Notes under the pieces: generated by a model
The model's database searches: none
Told to the model about the DNA's origin: nothing
Seen by the model: only the letters and a program-made list of their open reading frames with translations
Shown: positions 12,204-21,919 of the stretch, one piece after another
Numbering within the stretch: the first letter of the stretch is position 1
How the letters are laid out: the number at the start of each line of letters is the position of its first letter
Made by a program: the position numbers and the translations under genes
NCBI GenBank assembly: GCA_948567375.1
Contig: OX419755.1
Span: 71,800,944 to 71,864,943, forward strand
Direction: 5' to 3'
DNA length: 64,000 bases
DNA from: Lunularia cruciata
Lineage: Eukaryota; Streptophyta; Marchantiopsida; Lunulariales; Lunulariaceae

Positions 12204-12569
12204 TGTAAAAGACCAAATTTGAGGAGAGAAATAAGAGAATGGAAACTCACATTGGGACACTTGAATGAGAGAAAACTCCAAATGCCTAGCATGAGCTTCA
12301 GCTTTGGTATTTATAGGTAGCATACAAGGCCCTTGAGAAGCTTCTCAAGAAGCTTCCTTCTAGAAGCCGTCTACTTTGCGTGCAAGCTAAGCTAGTTAGA
12401 AGCTTCTAGAAGCTTCCTTCTATAAACTACCTGCTTGGAGTGCAAGTTAACTAGTCAAGAAGCTTCCCAAGAAGCTTCCTAGATGCTTCTAGAATATTCT
12501 AGGCTAATTTGGCTTATTCTCTACTTTGTTAGCCTTATTAACTATGTCGCTAAACTCCATATTGTTACA
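12204..12569 (-). repeat. A2 3' LTR (family A)
   Basis: Starts TGTAAAAGACC and ends ATTGTTACA. A purine-rich GGTGGAGGAATA tract on the minus strand lies directly against it, as a polypurine tract should. It is 59 bp shorter than its 5' partner. The missing block in the 5' LTR lies exactly between two copies of an 18-bp direct repeat, AAGCTTCTCAAGAAGCTT. Confidence 0.92.
12308..12499 (-). promoter_or_regulatory. TATA box and heat-shock elements in A2 3' LTR
   Basis: TATAAATA on the minus strand at 12315-12308. Upstream are a perfect four-unit HSE (GAA 12399, TTC 12404, GAA 12409, TTC 12414) and a perfect three-unit HSE (TTC 12487, GAA 12492, TTC 12497), plus further GAAGCTTC pairs in which the spacing between pairs is off by two bases. 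Confidence 0.65.
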
Positions 12570-12594
12570 TATTCCTCCACCGCTAGTTGGTGAC

Positions 12595-12792
12595 GTCCTC
12601 GTCGCCATTGAAGCTTCAAACTCTTGGATGGCCATTTATGCATTTTAGAGGTGAGAAAGAGGTTCCCATGTGGCATCATGAAGGGGGTACCCTTTCCAAA
12701 GGACCTTGTACTCCGTATGGTGGCGGCGTCCTTGTTAGATGTGGCAACGTGCAAGGATACGATCAACTTCATACTCCTCATGATCATTGATA
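12595..12792 (-). pseudogene. A2 chromodomain
   Basis: Minus-strand translation gives EYEVDRILAR, one in-frame stop, then EYKVLWKGYP and, after a one-base frameshift, HDATWEP. The three aromatic residues that form the methyl-lysine cage in HP1 (Tyr, Trp, Tyr/Phe) are all present, which is the canonical (group I) chromodomain pattern. It forms the C-terminus of the integrase polyprotein. Confidence 0.8.
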
Positions 12793-12818
12793 GGGATAGG
12801 GGGAGGAGGAGGTTGGAC

Positions 12819-13463
12819 TCAAGAGGAGAAAGAAGAGGGGTTAGGAACAAAGGGTTTCAACTTGGAAACATGAAAGACAAGATGGATGCATATATGACAA
12901 GGCAAGGCAAGTTGATAAGCAATAGGAGAGACAATTTGGGTGACATCAGAAGGTCCTATCCAATTAGGAGCAAGTTTACAAACTTGGGTATCAAGTGGGA
13001 AGGTACAAAAATTTATCACCAACTTCAAAGGTGAGATCATGACGATGATGGTACGCATGTTGTTTTTGACAATTATGAGCAACAAGGAGGTGAGATCTGG
13101 CTTGTTGGAGAGATTCAGAGATGGTGGTCAAGAAGGTTGAAGTATGGGGGACTTGAGACGGAAGAGGAGAAAGAAGAGAATCTAGGACAAGCGGATCTTG
13201 GCCAAAATTGAGAAAGAAAGGAGAGAATACGGTGCTTGCATGTTTAGAATTATTGTATGCAAACTCCACAAGTGCAAGACATTGATCCTAATTGGTATGG
13301 TGAATGTTGACAAAGGCACAAAGCATATCTTCCAAGGTGCAATTTGCATGTTCAGTCTGTCCATCAGTTTGAGGATGCTAGGCTGCGGACAAAGCAAGCT
13401 TGGTGCCAAGTAGCTAGAAGATTGCTTGCCAAAACTTTCTGGTGAAGCAAGGATCACGGTTTG
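12819..13463 (-). pseudogene. A2 integrase, C-terminal part
   Basis: Minus-strand frames contain LMDRLNMQ (a decayed TDGQTE-like site), WDQC-like and EFAYNNSKHASTVFSPFF blocks, and then the KLAPNWIGPSDV / HVSKLKPFVP C-terminal motifs of chromoviral integrases. It is separated from the N-terminal part by the family-B solo LTR and has further stops and frame changes. Confidence 0.82.
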
Positions 13464-14149
13464 TGAGCCGGCCTGTCTCTCACTCAGGATGAACCTCTGA
13501 TGGCTATTATGGTAGCGCACCATGGACTAAGAAGGCAAGGAACCCCAACTCCATCATATGCCTCCAAGGCTAACACTCCAAGACTCAAGACATTGCTCAC
13601 TAGAGAACTCAATGAGAGAGATAGTTGCAAATGAAAGGATGATGAGTACCTCTTCACCCCTTGTTTATATACTTGTGAAATAGTTACGTACCAAAGTTAC
13701 TAATTACCGTAGTAACTCAAGTTACTAGACTAAAAGTCAAGTAAAGTCAAAAAGTAGAAAGGAATATCCATTCACATGGGCATATTCCCCTAAGCATGTG
13801 GTCTTATCTTGACCCAACCACTAAGTCAAGGATTCCTTCACATGGGCTATCCTTGGAATAAAGAAGAATCCAAAAGAAAAAGGTTTGCGGGCCCAAGAGT
13901 TCTCAACTCTTTCCTCAAAGCCAAACACCTAGGAATAATGCCAAGTCAACACACTAAAATCCAAAATAGTGGTGCTCATTTTTTCTACTTCCTCTAAAGT
14001 AAGGTCCACTCTATCTTAGCTATGACTAACTTTAGCTAACCATGACTAATATAGAACCATCCTTTATCTCTATAAATAATATCTCTTAAGTACTTGTAAT
14101 ACCAAGCTAAATATCACAATACCACACACATGCACAAATGGGTGTTACA
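13464..14149 (-). repeat. solo LTR of family B inside A2 integrase
   Basis: Reads as the reverse complement of the B1 LTRs: starts TGTAACACCC and ends GGCCGGCTCA on the minus strand, with matching internal blocks throughout. No B internal sequence accompanies it, so it is a solo LTR left by recombination between two LTRs. Flanks are GTTTG on the left and GGTCG on the right, matching at three of five bases, which may be a decayed duplication. It landed in the codons around the second catalytic aspartate of the integrase. Confidence 0.88.
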
Positions 14150-14640
14150 GGTCGGAGATGAATTCACATGGCATCCCATGATGTTTGAAGACATTATCAA
14201 AGTAGAGTTGTGCCAAGGTTGGAGCATCTATAGTATCAACCGTTGGTGCCAAATGGATTTGCATACTAAACTTATCCACAAACACTACAATTTTTTTGTG
14301 ACCTTGTTGTGTCTTGAGTAAGGAGGTGATGAGATCTAAGCTCACATGTTCCCAACGAGTAGCTGGAATGGGAAGTGGCTGAAGGAGTCCACTCAGCTTT
14401 TGGTTACTGGCCTTGTTACGTTGACAACTCTCACACGACGGATAAAGTCCCAAACATCTTGTGTCATGTTGGGCCACCACCATTGGCATTGGAGGGTGCT
14501 CAAGGTCTTGTCTACTCCCATCTGACCAGCTATTGGTAAATCATGGGCTTCTCGCACAAGTCAAAGATCACCTTTGGCTGGAACATAGATCTGATCCGCA
14601 TGAAATAGAAGGCCTTCCTTGAAGGAGAAGGTGTTGTACT
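14150..14640 (-). pseudogene. A2 integrase, zinc-binding and core N-terminal part
   Basis: The frame at 14145-14489 carries the CxxCQRNKA end of the zinc-binding domain and the WEHVSLDLITSL segment holding the first catalytic Asp, then KIVVFVDKFS. The HH half of the zinc-binding domain is not clearly readable upstream. The core ends abruptly at the solo LTR. Confidence 0.85.
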
Positions 14641-14704
14641 CCTTGTCCCATGTTGTCAGACGACCATGTACCATTTGGAAGAGGGGATCTTGTTGTAGAG
14701 CTGA

Positions 14705-15100
14705 TCAAAACTCATTATGGACCTTGGGGTCAATTGACACCGTTGTAATTGCCACCATGATGAGAGGAAGAGCCTTCAAATCAAGTCGTTGTGATAGAGC
14801 ATCAGGGATGATGTGGAACCGCCTTGGTTTGTACTCAAGTTTGATGTCAAACAATTGGAGTTGCTCTTCCCATCGATGATGTCGACTCTTCATGTGCTCC
14901 AAGTGTAGGGTCTGCAACAATGGCTTGTGATCAGTTTGCATGATCACTTGTTTCCCCAAGAGATAATGCCTCCATACCAATGTGGCATATACCATTGCAA
15001 GTTGTTCCCGATCTCAAGTAGAGTAATTTCTTTTGGCTATATTTAGCCGGTGAGACACAAAGGCAATGGGATGTAGTCCTTATGGGAATTCGTGTTGCAA
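14705..15100 (-). pseudogene. A2 RNase H
   Basis: Frame 14705-14995 contains YLLGKQVIMQTDHKPL and the DALSQR block typical of Ty3/gypsy RNase H and the following junction to integrase. The catalytic D of TDHK is present. The N-terminal part toward 15,100 is out of frame. Confidence 0.85.
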
Positions 15101-15205
15101 CACAACTCCAATTGCAAAGTTAGAAGCATCAAAATCAACCACACAAGGTAGTTGAGGATCATATGGTTGAAGAATGGGTCTTGAAGACACCATATGCTTT
15201 AACTT

Positions 15206-16068
15206 CTAGAATGCCTCTTTATGCTTGGTGGTCAACTGGAAGCTCAAGTTCTTTCCTAAGAGGTCAGTCAATGGTGCAACTACATGAGTATAATAGTGGA
15301 TGAACCATTGGTAAAAGTTGGCCAATCCATTGAATGCACGTACTTTTGTAGCATCCTTTGGGGTAGGCCAATCAATAATGGCCTTGATCTTCACTTCTTC
15401 CATCTTGATCCCTTCTGATGAGATCTTATGCTCCAAGAAGGTAACCTCCTTTTGCCAAAAGACACACTTTGACTTCTTGCAATAAAATTTCCATTGTCGT
15501 AGTCGTCTTAGGACTTCTTGCACATGATTCACGTGTTCTACCTTTGTCTTGCTATGGATTAAGATATCATCCAAGAACACTACCATGAACCGATCCAATA
15601 GTCCATCCAACACCCAATGCATCTGATCCATGAAGACTGCTAGAGCATTAGTGAGTCCGAAAGGTAGAACTCTCCACTCAAAATGCCCATACCTTGTGCA
15701 AAAGGCAGTATTTTGCACATCCTCTCTATCAATAGGAATTTGCCAATAGCCGCTGTGAAGATCTAACTTGGAAAAGTAACGTGCTCCACTTAGTTGATCA
15801 AGCAAGTCATCAATCCAACGCAAGGGATATGCATTCTTCACGGTTTGCTTATTAAGCCCACAATAATCAATACAAAAATGAAGTCCTCCATCCTTCTTTG
15901 GAATAAATAGTACCGGTGCTCCCCAAGGAGAGGTACTATGTTGTATGAAGTCCTTCTCCAACAACTCTGTAAGTGTTGTTTGCAACTCTTCCAACTCCTT
16001 TGGTGAGAGCCAATGGTCAGTCTACTCACTAGAGTACTCCTTGGCAATAAATCGATCTTGAAGGCCAT
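15206..16068 (-). pseudogene. A2 reverse transcriptase (best-preserved RT of the window)
   Basis: A 262-codon open stretch (15206-15994) covers fingers and palm. It has [54 protein letters not shown], then the catalytic VVFLDDILIHS, and SKCVFWQKEVTFLEH with the thumb and connection following. FLDD is the normal chromoviral form of YxDD. It is part of a polyprotein, so the first Met is not a true start. An upstream frame (15838-16068) overlaps out of phase. The domain looks catalytically intact, but the element is otherwise defective. Confidence 0.92.
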
Positions 16069-16130
16069 ACCTCAATCAGAGGGTAATCTCTTTGGCAGAT
16101 CATCCAAAAACACGTCCACAAACTCCTCAA

Positions 16131-16354
16131 CTATCTGATCAACCATTGCTTGATGAGGCTCTTGGCCTTCCATAGATTGTTCTTGTGCAATTGGCTTGAT
16201 CCACACCGCAAATAGAGACTTATCTTCCTCAAAGCTTGCTCTATGGCTGCTTTACTAACAAACTTCCCTTTTAGGGATTCATCTCTCTTCCAAGCTTGCT
16301 CCTTGGTTGCCTTCTTTGTTCTTGGCAAACTTCCCATTCTTGCTCTAGTACCAA
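16131..16354 (-). pseudogene. A2 protease-RT linker abutting the 5' LTR
   Basis: The minus-strand frame contains SLKGKFVSKAAIEQAL, the same unit that is repeated several times in A3 at 46,500-46,820, followed by LIKQWLIR as in A1 and A3. Next to the LTR a TTGGTACTAGAGC sequence resembles the tRNA-iMet primer site. Gag and protease expected between primer site and linker are absent. Confidence 0.75.
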
Positions 16355-16779
16355 TGTAAAAGACTGAATCCAAGGAGAGAAATAGGAGAATGGAAACTCA
16401 CCTTGGGACACTTGAATGAGGGAAAACTCCAAATGCCTAGCATGAGCTTTGGCTTTGGTATTTATAGGTAGCATACAAGGCCCTTGAGAAGCTTCTCAAG
16501 AAGCTTCCTTGAGCCGCTTTCTTAGAGTGCAAGCCAAGTTAACTAGAAAGCTTCTCAAGAAGCTTTCTTCTAGAAGCCGTCGACTTGGCGTGCAAGCTAA
16601 GCTAGTTAGAAGCTTCTAGAAGCTTCCTTCTAGAAACTACCTGCTTGGAGTGCAAGTTAACGAGTCGGGAAGCTTCCCAAGAAGCTTCCTAGATGCTTCT
16701 AGAATATTCTATGATAATTTGGCTTATTCTCTACTTTGTTAGCCTTACTAACTATGTCGCTTAACTCCATGTTGTTACA
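16355..16779 (-). repeat. A2 5' LTR (family A, long form)
   Basis: 425 bp, TGTAAAAGAC to GTTGTTACA. Contains all blocks of the A2 3' LTR plus an extra 59-bp module between direct repeats at 16489-16506 and 16548-16565. The U3 part, read on the minus strand, is the right-hand two thirds. R and U5 would lie left of the TATA box at 16466-16459. Confidence 0.92.
16459..16709 (-). promoter_or_regulatory. TATA box and heat-shock-element array in A2 5' LTR
   Basis: TATAAATA on the minus strand at 16466-16459. Upstream of it, in order: GAA/TTC pairs at 16488-16507 (two palindromes four bases apart), a second copy at 16548-16575, a perfect four-unit HSE (GAA 16609, TTC 16614, GAA 16619, TTC 16624), TTC-GAA at 16628-16635, two palindromes at 16669-16688, and a perfect three-unit HSE (TTC 16697, GAA 16702, TTC 16707). 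The array therefore begins about 20 bp and ends about 245 bp upstream of the TATA box. Heat responsiveness is inferred. Confidence 0.68.
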
Positions 16780-16784
16780 TAGAA

Positions 16785-17443
16785 TCTTGCAACTATTGTA
16801 CTCTTGAATTCTTTCCATGTCAATATTAGTGCAATAAACTACCATTGAGCTTGCTCCACCTGGATTTTCAACCATAGTTTTGCCACTCTATTATTGGCTT
16901 GAAGCTAAGAGAATCCATCTCCATTCATCTTGAGGATTTGTAGCTTCAAAACAATATTTGCAATCAAATAAAAAGTTCTCCACTATGCTTAGGAGATTCT
17001 TGCATTCAAATAATTTTGGCTTTGGAAATCAAATCCGCTCTTCTCCTTGTCAAAATGATACTCTTTTTATGTGCTCTTATAGTTGATGTTCTCTCTCTTC
17101 CAACAATCAAGTGAGGTGCTCAATTTGTTTTTGCATAATATTAATAACTTTGTGCATTGTTATCATGATTACTACTTTATCAAACTACCTATTTGCAATT
17201 ATCTAAATTAACATGTAGATGAAACATGTTCACTACTCCTTGTAAGTTACATGTTAAAAGTATCAATGGTTCATTAAACAAGCTAATTGTATTTAAAAAA
17301 TTGTACCCAAAGCAAAAATGATGAACTACAAGAAATGATACTTTGGTAGTACATGGACATAAAAATCCCATTGGTTTGAGGAAATAGATTTGGTGGTCCT
17401 TAGATTCCATCCATCCATCCATCCCATTCTATCTTGACACCAA
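16785..17443 (-). pseudogene. A1 5' gag and leader segment
   Basis: Continues the A1 gag sequence broken at 12,203. Blocks such as GAAGCTAAGAGAAT and the AATTTGTTxxTGCATA stretch match A3 at about 47,920 and 48,140 in the same order. Next to the A1 5' LTR a TTGGTGTCAAGAT sequence occupies the primer-binding position with three mismatches to the tRNA-iMet complement. A short CCAT run lies at 17407-17425. No coding frame of note remains. Confidence 0.75.
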
Positions 17444-17861
17444 TGTAAAAGACCAAGGAGAGAAATAAGGGAATGGAAGACTCGAGTAGAATATCACATT
17501 GGGACTCACAAGTGAGTGAAACAACAAATGCCTAGCTTGAGCTTGGCTTAGGTATTTATAGGTAAATTGGGTAGAAGACTCCCACAAAAGGTTCCTTTTC
17601 AGAGTCATCTTACTTGGAGTGCAAGCTTACATAGCCATTTGCTTGGCATACAAGCTAAGCTAGTTGTCAACTTGGCATACAAGTTACTCTAACCTTGTAA
17701 AGTTCCTAGAAATCCCTCACAAAGAAGCTTCTTGTGTGCTCCTAGAATATTCTACCTACAAGAGTTTTGCATACTTCTAGCACATTCTTAGGCTAGTTCT
17801 ACTTCCTTTTGCTATATCTAGCTTAGACCACTAACTTATCTACTGACTCCATATTATTACA
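17444..17861 (-). repeat. A1 5' LTR (family A)
   Basis: Starts TGTAAAAGACCAAGG and ends ATTATTACA. TATAAATA on the minus strand at 17560-17553. HSE content is weaker than in A2: a GAA/TTC pair at 17724-17731 and GAATATTC at 17745-17752, where the third unit has mutated from TTC to TCC. It pairs with the 8095-8499 LTR in sharing the TAGGTAAATTGGGT block after the TATA box and the GTTGxxxACTTGGCATACAAG block. Confidence 0.88.
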
Positions 17862-19833
17862 CTTTTGACCACTTGAAAAGTCATTTCATCTTATAGGCTT
17901 GAGAATTAAGGTATCAAAGTGTAAGACTTGGTCCATTTAAGATATTTCTCTTCACCTATAGCTTCCAATAATATGTATCGTATCCATAGATAGATTATGC
18001 ATTATAGGAATGCCAATAACATCCAAGGATTTTATAACATGCTTTTAAGATATTGTTCTTGAAGACTATATAGAAGTTAGATCTATTATGTGTGGAGGAT
18101 AAGAACTAAGTGTTTTTGAATAGTTTTGTATTCTTTGCTTTATTCTTCTTTTGTGGTTGTTAATAAGCATTTCTTGGAGATATATGTGATCAAGGTGTAG
18201 GAAGAATCTTTTTCTCTTGAGGTACAATTGTGATAGATAGGATATAATTTTTCCTCTCAAGCGTAAGATGATCTTCTTTTCTTTGCTTCTTTACCTTTTG
18301 ATTGAACTAAACATTTATAGTCATGTTTTTTAGACCATTAGTTTCAACAAACTCTATATTTTCTTCTAATTGACCCATCCATTCCTTATATTCTTGGTGC
18401 ATATCTTTTCTCTTACTCTAGCAAGATTATATAGGCTCTTAGATCTAAGATCAATCTTACAATAAGACATTTCTACTCACATTAACTAATTTTTCTATAG
18501 CAATGAGGCTCTGTCTTATCACAACTTTTGTAGTGCTTAAGCTAGTTTTCTAAAATGCTTGAGTGATTATTTATAGTCACAATTGTATCAATAGACGCTC
18601 ATGGACTATTTAGTGGTGGCCATATAGTCCATTAGGTTTGTTGTTTGCACTATTAGAGCCACCATTTGCATGGTCAATATTGTTAGATGTGTTGTTTGGA
18701 TAGGATTCCTTGGTTTCTCTAAGGAAGGTATACCTTGAAGTGGAGTTTCAAAGAGCTGCCTTTTTTTGTGTTGACCTTTGAGCTCCTAGCTATAGTAGAT
18801 AGAATTGGCGAGTGTAACTTGGATTCTCTATTTTAGAGTGAATTTGGCTGATTAGTATAATTAGTAGCATGTTTGAAAGTACATGGAGTATATATATGAT
18901 TTTTGATTATTATGGTTATTATATTATCTTAAATTATTATTATTATTTAGAGTTTGTGTAGGAATTTTTATGAGTTGTGTTGCTTCTATAGTATATGATA
19001 TAGACAATGATATGTGTTGTGTAATTATGTATATATACACAATAGTCTAGGTTCAGTTCACCCATCACATGAGTGCAATACTCCTTTAGACATAGTAGGG
19101 TGTTCTTATGACTAGTTGTCCTTTTGGAAGTCTGAGGATAGTCACTCATTATGCTATGAGAGATATAATATTTGCTATGGCATAGGAAAGTTAATACTTT
19201 ACTTCTTTGATATATTTTGGAGGCAACACAAGTTAGTGCAAACTTATATTTGGTCTGCTATAATAAAGTGATAAGATAAAGATAAAATGATAAAGTCTGC
19301 TAGTCAGATGTTGTGATTATAAGCCCCACATACTATGCAATTTTAAAGGAGCCAAGTACACATCTTGGATGGCAATGAGAAAATTGCAGCAACCAAAGTC
19401 TCTAAATAGAGGAGTATGTAACAAGTGATCTGTTTGTTCCTTTAGCTTTAGAGTTTATAGAGAAAGATAGATATAGCCTTGGACATGTTTATAAGAGATT
19501 GCACACTAGGTTACTATCCTAGATGATAAGTGTATCCTTTTACTTTATTTCATTCTAGTTTTGGACAATATGTATCTATTGTTCTAAGAGAATGCACACT
19601 AGCTTACTATATTAGATGATAAGTGTATCTTTTTTGCTTAACTTCTTTTTCTAATTTAAGACAATAAATTTCTATTGTTCTATGGAGATGTACAAAGCAT
19701 AAGCCTATAGAATCAATAATACAATAATCGGACTATGTGATTATTCTTAGAATGGTCCAATGATATATAGACTATTTGACATACATAATATAACTTTGAT
19801 ATACTATTTACAGTTTGAATAATTTAATTGTTT
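17862..19833. other. AT-rich DNA between elements A1 and B1
   Basis: No gene or retroelement domain recognised. It contains the tandem repeat listed separately at 19,492. Short open frames carry no motif. It may be older repeat DNA. Confidence 0.5.
19492..19681. repeat. 93-bp tandem repeat, two diverged copies
   Basis: Copy 1 begins TAAGAGATTGCACACTAG at 19492 and copy 2 begins TAAGAGAATGCACACTAG at 19585. Both continue through GATGATAAGTGTATC to TATTGTTC. Divergence is roughly a fifth of positions, so this is an old duplication. Confidence 0.75.
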
Positions 19834-20523
19834 TGAAATACCCATTTGTGCATGTATGTGCTATTATGACATTTAGTTTGGTATTACAAGTACTTGAGAG
19901 ATATTATTTATAAGAGATAAAGTTTGGTTCTATATTAGTCATGATTAGCTAAAGTTAATCATAACTAAGATAGAGAGGACTTTACTTTAGAGAAAATGGA
20001 AAAGATGAGCACCAATATACTGGATTCTAGTGTATTGACTTGGTATTATTCCTAGGCGTTTGGTTTTGAGGAAACGTTGAGAACTCTTAGACCCCCAAGC
20101 TTTTTTGTTTTAGATTCTTCTATACTCCAAGGACAGCCCATGTGAATGAATTCTTGACTTAGTGGTTGAGTCAAGATAAGATCACATGCTTAGGGGAATA
20201 TTCCCATGAGTATAGATATTATTTTTGACTTTTGATTTTATTTGACTTTTAACCTAATAACTTGAGTTACTTCAATAATTGATAACTTTGGTGCGTAATT
20301 ATTTCACATATCTATAAACTAGGGTTGATAAGGTACTAATCATCATTTCATTTGCAATTATCACTCTCTCATTGAGTTCTCTATCAAGCAATGGTTTGAG
20401 TCTTAGAGTGTTAGCCTTGGAGGAGTATGATAGAGCTAGGGATCATTGCCTTTTTAGTCCTTTTTGGTATGCTACCATAATAGCCATTGGAGACTTATCT
20501 TGAGTGAGAGATAGGCCGGCTCA
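19834..20523 (+). repeat. B1 5' LTR (family B)
   Basis: About 690 bp from TGAAATACCC (decayed form of TGTAACACCC) to GGCCGGCTCA. A TATAAA sequence lies near 20,313 (CTATAAACTAGGG), in the same place as in the other family-B LTRs. Matches the solo LTR at 13464-14149 and the split 3' LTR. Confidence 0.88.
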
Positions 20524-20825
20524 ACATGTAATAAATTTTTTGGATACTTAGGTGAAAGATCTTGGAGAGAGTTTTAGTACACCTATAGAAAAATTACCAC
20601 CTTCATCAGCTAGCTCTCAAGATTAATGACAAAGATAATCTTTCAACTTATGGATAAACTATCCATGAGGGTCCAGTTAATGAGCACTCTAGGATTTGAT
20701 TTTGCTATTCAAATCTTGGAGAAACTTAATGTTTTGTGTTCTATAGGATGGATTAATCTCAAATGGTGTTGTTCATATCTATACTCTATTAGTTATAGAG
20801 TGAGAGAAAAGAAAATTTGAGAAAA

Positions 20826-21919
20826 GAGAAAGATAATGAGGAGCTAAGATGGGAAAATTTTGGTTTTCTTTGACAAAGATGGAAAAGATATGGATGCCTT
20901 TGTGAGAAATTTCAAGAGAGTTTGCATAGGAAACAATGAGAGGAAGAAGAATGAGTGGATCTCATCATTATTGGATTTCTTTGAGTATGCAACCCTTACA
21001 TGGTATGAGTCAGAATACAAAACAAGAGATAGAGGAGAGATGGGCAAGAAGAGTCCTTGGAGAGTTTGACTATAACACTCATTGAGAACTTTCTTCTATA
21101 TGAGAGTTATGAGAGATTAATGAGTGAAGTTACCTTTGTTAAGCAAAGAGATGGAGAGAAAATGAGAGTCTGTGCAAAAAGAGTGGAGAAGTTAGTGTCC
21201 AAGTTTTGCATAGTGTTGAAGAAGATTGGGGATAATGTGGAGACTACCATGATTGGCATAGGGTCATGCTCACCAAGAATTTTGTGTGAGGGTTGCAACC
21301 ATAGATTAGAAGCAAGATAAAAGATAAGAAACCTTCTTCCAAGGTTGAAGCTATCAAGATTGCAATACATATGGAGGAGAGTTTGGAAGGGGATGAGAGT
21401 GATTTGGTGGCAAAAGAGGTTGTTCATCTTCCTCAAGGATACAAGTATAGTGGAACTTCTGATATTTTGGTGGTAAGGGTTGTACCAGAAGTAGAAGGTA
21501 CTTTGGTTCTTGTACCTTTACCAAAAGATCCACTTCAAAACATCACCAAACAACTTGCTGATCTCAAGATCAATATAGTGCAACTATGGGAGAAAAGAGA
21601 AGTAGAGCAGAATATGGGGAGAGGGTTTAGGAGTTATAGAAGCTATCCATATAGAGGAGGCCAACCAACAAACAATCTCAATGATAGAAATTGTTTTGGT
21701 TGTGGAGGAAGAGATCACATCCAAAGGAATTACCCAAATTCCACTTACCATGGAAGAAGGAGTTATGAAGGAGTCAATAGAGGGAAAGAGGGAGGTAGTG
21801 AAACCCAAGTGTCTCTTAATCCCAATAAAGGTAAGGTGAAAGCAACCATAGATGTGGTTGAGAGCAAGTATGAGAAGAGGAAGTGCTCAAATCCAAATGT
21901 CTTAATTTGGATCTTTTAG
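20826..21919 (+). pseudogene. B1 gag
   Basis: Three plus-strand frames in succession cover a Gag capsid-like helical region (WISSLLDFFEYATLTWYE, then TLIENFLLYESYERLMSEVTFV) and a C-terminal part with an RNA-binding zinc knuckle, CFGCGGRDHIQRNY. The last cysteine of the CX2CX4HX4C knuckle has become Tyr. Frames shift around 21,060 and 21,320. Gag would form the virus-like particle of the element. Confidence 0.8.

Larger units (their letters stand above)
12204..16779 (-). mobile_element. Ty3/gypsy chromovirus A2, inserted in A1 gag
   Basis: Bounded by LTRs 12204-12569 and 16355-16779 and by perfect 5-bp duplications TAGAA (12199-12203 and 16780-16784). Internal order on the minus strand is linker, RT, RNase H, integrase, chromodomain. 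Gag and protease are missing: the linker frame begins almost at the 5' LTR, so A2 could only have moved with proteins supplied by another copy, or lost these genes later. Shared LTR sequence is about 94-95% identical by eye, making A2 the younger element. A solo family-B LTR (13464-14149) splits its integrase. Confidence 0.92.
8095..17861 (-). mobile_element. Ty3/gypsy chromovirus A1, interrupted by A2
   Basis: LTRs at 8095-8499 and 17444-17861 flank a minus-strand gag-PR-RT-RNaseH-IN-chromodomain order. The gag region is split: it breaks at 12,203 and resumes at 16,785, with element A2 inserted between identical TAGAA duplications. The same gag segment is contiguous in copy A3 (about 47,700-48,000), which confirms the split. 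All coding parts contain many stops and frameshifts, so A1 is dead and older than A2. Terminal dinucleotides are TG at the left end and CA at the right, apart from a C-to-T change at 8498. I did not find a convincing target duplication for A1 itself. Confidence 0.85.

Noticed and set aside
13759-13790. Heat-shock element in family-B LTRs
   Set aside because: Only a single GAATATTC-type pair occurs in some copies, without the three or more phased units seen in family A.
13464-14149. Small gene on the plus strand (62-codon frame at 13809)
   Set aside because: The whole interval is a family-B LTR, matched in three other places in the window. LTRs of this type do not encode proteins.
12204-17861. 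Tandem LTR array formed by unequal recombination
   Set aside because: The TAGAA duplications around A2 and the collinear gag on both sides show a simple nested insertion.
20626-20820. Separate small gene upstream of B1 gag
   Set aside because: It lies in the B1 leader, with no motif and no conservation seen.
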